A stretch of 13,973 nucleotides of DNA, taken from Caryophanales bacterium UBA1744 (lineage in GTDB: Bacteria; Bacillota_I; Bacilli_A; RFN20; CAG-826). Location: the NCBI GenBank assembly GCA_002314915.1, contig DCHU01000056.1, forward strand, positions 11,917-25,889. Reading direction: 5' to 3'. Under the pieces are notes generated by a model that saw nothing but the letters and a program-made list of their open reading frames with translations, was not told where the DNA came from and ran no database searches. Numbering within the stretch: position 1 is the first letter of the stretch; each line of letters opens with the position of its first letter. A program made the translations under genes and the position numbers. Positions 12,751-13,973 of the stretch are shown in pieces.

Positions 12751-13161
12751 CTTATGCAAAACCTTAATCATTTCGATTTTTGCAGCGTTTTCCTCCATAA
12801 CTATCTCTCCGCCAAGATGCTCTTTATATCCAAGTTGTTTGTAGTGGTGTTCATATTCAGGAGAAACCCTAACCAATGAATTCATGCCACCGATCTCTCT
12901 GATTTTTGTCTCAGCAAATCTAAGCGTGTATTGGGCTATTTGCCTATGCCTTATCTCCTTAAGGACGCCAATATTGTTTATCAAATAATTCTCGGGATCC
13001 CTTTCGACTATCTCGCAGCATGATATGGGAGTGCCATTAACCATCACGCAAAGATAGATTGTGTACGTGTCCTTGTTGAGAGTTATCGAACCGCCAAAAA
13101 CACTATCCCAAACGGATTTGAATTCTTTTGTTGTCTGATGAGAAAACTGCGGCTTGACCAT
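12733..13161 (-). CDS. GNAT-like acetyltransferase with an altered acetyl-CoA loop
   Basis: 142 residues and the only minus-strand gene. The fold pattern of a GNAT protein is visible: strand TYTIYLCVMVNGTPISCCEI (32-51), strand YLINNIGVL (59-67), then helix, then the late HHYKQLGYKEHLGG motif (105-118). The usual Q/R-x-x-G-x-G/A acetyl-CoA loop reads RHRQIA (71-76), with Gln in place of the first Gly. This may weaken cofactor binding or indicate a different ligand. It converges on the Memo-AMMECR1 gene and shares its terminator. It diverges from the membrane-protein gene at 13226, with only 64 nt between starts. No strong Shine-Dalgarno site precedes the ATG, only AAAGTAG. Confidence 0.8.
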   Translation of the reverse strand: MVKPQFSHQTTKEFKSVWDSVFGGSITLNKDTYTIYLCVMVNGTPISCCEIVERDPENYLINNIGVLKEIRHRQIAQYTLRFAETKIREIGGMNSLVRVSPEYEHHYKQLGYKEHLGGEIVMEENAAKIEMIKVLHKKKSRK

Positions 13162-13181
13162 AAATCTACTTTCTATAGACT

Positions 13182-13187
13182 AGTATA
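13182..13187 (-). promoter_or_regulatory. -10 element for the minus-strand GNAT-like gene
   Basis: Read on the minus strand this is TATACT (5 of 6 matches), 20 nt upstream of the ATG. No good -35 is seen. It lies in the 64-nt divergent region shared with the gene at 13226. Confidence 0.4.
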
Positions 13188-13210
13188 CCCTTTTTGATGG
13201 TCTCACTAAG

Positions 13211-13219
13211 TGATAAACT
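13211..13219 (+). promoter_or_regulatory. extended -10 element directly before a membrane-protein gene
   Basis: TG-A-TAAACT has the extended TG and 4 of 6 hexamer matches. It ends exactly 6 nt before ATG 13226, and no Shine-Dalgarno site is present. TTGATG (13194-13199) is too close (14 bp) to be a standard -35. Confidence 0.4.
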
Positions 13220-13225
13220 TCAATC

Positions 13226-13840
13226 ATGAAATTTAATTGGAAGAAGTATTTAGCTATCGGATTCGCAATGCTCGGCGCCATCATGGTCCTTGCCGGATTT
13301 GGAATCGATATGTGGTCAGCCTCGCAAACATCGTTCTCATCGTATGTTGTTTTCAGCATCATCTCTTTCCTTGTAATGGTTCTTGTCTGCTATTACTTGT
13401 TGAGCGGCAACATAAACAGCAACTATTCCGCTTACTCTGGAATGATGATGTTTATCTTCTTAATTACATTTAACGCGGTTGAGATGCTTCTCTTTAACAT
13501 GTCATCCATATATGCGTATATAGCCAGCGGAGACATCATATACACCATTGTTGGAATAGCGATTTTCTCGTTGATGGCAGGATCTGTTGTAACGGGCGTA
13601 TTCGCGTACATACGAACGAGGCAATACATCACGAGAAGATATTACAATTACAAAGTAATCTTTATTCTTTCTCTCATATTCACGATACTTACGGTTATCT
13701 TCAATGGAGTTACGACTGTATTGACGATAGTGGAACTCGGGTCATTCAATATTCTCTATATGGATTTCGATGGCTTGGCAAATGTCTTCTTGGCCTTATC
13801 CGTATTCTTCACGGTATTGAGGTTAAGCCCTCGCGATTAA
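13226..13840 (+). CDS. multi-spanning membrane protein, family unknown
   Basis: 204 residues with about six hydrophobic segments (near 8-27, 36-58, 70-90, 102-126, 143-165 and 170-198). A short basic N-terminus (MKFNWKK) and a basic loop between segments four and five (RTRQYITRRYYNYK, 129-142) suggest that the N-terminus and that loop face the cytoplasm. There is no recognisable catalytic or transport motif, and I do not recognise the family. The start is the first ATG and is consistent with an extended -10 element that ends 6 nt upstream. It is divergent from the GNAT-like gene and followed, after 39 nt, by tRNA-Thr(CGU) with no T-tailed terminator between. Confidence 0.7.
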   Translation: MKFNWKKYLAIGFAMLGAIMVLAGFGIDMWSASQTSFSSYVVFSIISFLVMVLVCYYLLSGNINSNYSAYSGMMMFIFLITFNAVEMLLFNMSSIYAYIASGDIIYTIVGIAIFSLMAGSVVTGVFAYIRTRQYITRRYYNYKVIFILSLIFTILTVIFNGVTTVLTIVELGSFNILYMDFDGLANVFLALSVFFTVLRLSPRD

Positions 13841-13842
13841 TA

Positions 13843-13871
13843 TTGTTAAAACAACATTGTTGTTATATATT
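13843..13871 (+). promoter_or_regulatory. promoter of tRNA-Thr(CGU) with a palindrome in its spacer
   Basis: TTGTTA (13843-13848) and TATATT (13866-13871) are 17 bp apart, with a predicted start near 13878. The spacer holds the inverted repeat AACAACA-T-TGTTGTT (13850-13864). This may be an operator or a weak terminator of the upstream gene, although no T run follows. Confidence 0.5.
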
Positions 13872-13879
13872 ATTTGCGC

Positions 13880-13955
13880 GCCGACTTAGCTCAGTTGGTA
13901 GAGCAGCTCCCTCGTAAAGAGCAGGTCGATGGTTCGAGTCCGTTAGTCGGCACCA
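13880..13955 (+). tRNA. tRNA-Thr(CGU)
   Basis: A 76-nt cloverleaf with encoded CCA. The acceptor stem GCCGACT/AGTCGGC is perfect and the D stem is GCTC/GAGC. The loop CTCGTAA gives anticodon CGT (13913-13915), and the T loop is TTCGAGT. The anticodon stem GCTCC/AGAGC has one C-A opposition next to the loop (C31-A39), and the T stem has two G-U pairs. It reads ACG. The downstream terminator, if present, lies beyond the window. Confidence 0.95.
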
Positions 13956-13973
13956 TTTAAACATGACAGCACC

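Noticed and set aside
4541..13955. C-to-U RNA editing to explain the A-C pairs in tRNAs
   Set aside because: Bacterial tRNA editing of this type is not established, and relaxed selection on redundant C34 isoacceptors is simpler. It is kept only as something to test.
1..13973. CRISPR arrays, insertion sequences or transposase genes
   Set aside because: No regularly spaced direct repeats, long terminal inverted repeats or transposase-like proteins were seen.

Overview
The window reads as chromosomal DNA of a low-GC, anaerobic Firmicutes-type bacterium, probably an uncultured gut Bacilli/Erysipelotrichales-like lineage. The evidence is AGGAGG-type Shine-Dalgarno sites, many short intergenic hairpins with T tails, single CCA-encoding tRNA genes scattered between protein genes, an FprA-type flavodiiron protein, a GH3 glycosidase and a YwaF-like membrane protein. 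TGA is used as a stop (3081-3083) and Trp is TGG, so the genetic code is standard. The taxonomic call is inference.

Layout. 1-374: the tail of an unidentified gene overlaps a small membrane-protein gene. 513-1304: a YwaF/TIGR02206-like membrane protein. 1379-2533: the flavodiiron protein, with its own sigma-70-type promoter. 2574-3514: a two-gene unit (P-loop kinase-like protein and GNAT acetyltransferase) with a 4-nt overlap. 3562-4506: a membrane-anchored alpha/beta hydrolase, followed by tRNA-Arg(CCU). 4735-5223: a second GNAT protein. 5414-6413: a 42-residue small protein coupled to a membrane-bound XRE regulator, followed by tRNA-Ala(GGC). 6662-9205: a GH3 glycosidase, followed by tRNA-Leu(CAG) and tRNA-Arg(CCG). 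9579-10103: a TetR-type regulator with a perfect palindrome upstream, followed by tRNA-Leu(CAA). 10352-11209: a Fic AMP-transferase with an added BRO-N/DinD-like N-terminal domain. 11341-12726: a LigB/Memo-AMMECR1 fusion. 12733-13161 (minus strand): a third GNAT-like protein, convergent with the fusion gene. 13226-13840: an unidentified multi-spanning membrane protein, followed by tRNA-Thr(CGU).

Four patterns cut across the genes. (1) Five genes have no Shine-Dalgarno site, but a -10 hexamer, mostly of the extended TGn type, lies so close upstream that transcription should begin at or within a few nt of the ATG. This suggests leaderless mRNAs. (2) Five of the six tRNAs have exactly one A-C opposition in a helix and no other non-wobble mismatch, and one of these also lacks U33. 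Five of the six carry C34 anticodons. (3) Five protein genes are followed within 14-65 nt by a tRNA with no intervening T-tailed terminator; four of these tRNAs are then followed by a terminator, and the fifth reaches the window edge. (4) Four stop codons lie inside terminator hairpins.

The strongest candidate for an undescribed system is the BRO-N-Fic fusion. Its C-terminal part carries the complete Fic catalytic motif and a class III-like autoinhibitory tail, preceded by a DNA-binding-type domain. A second unusual signal is the 3' end of the GH3 gene: its only CTG leucine codons fall in the last 54 codons, directly before the gene for the tRNA that reads CTG.
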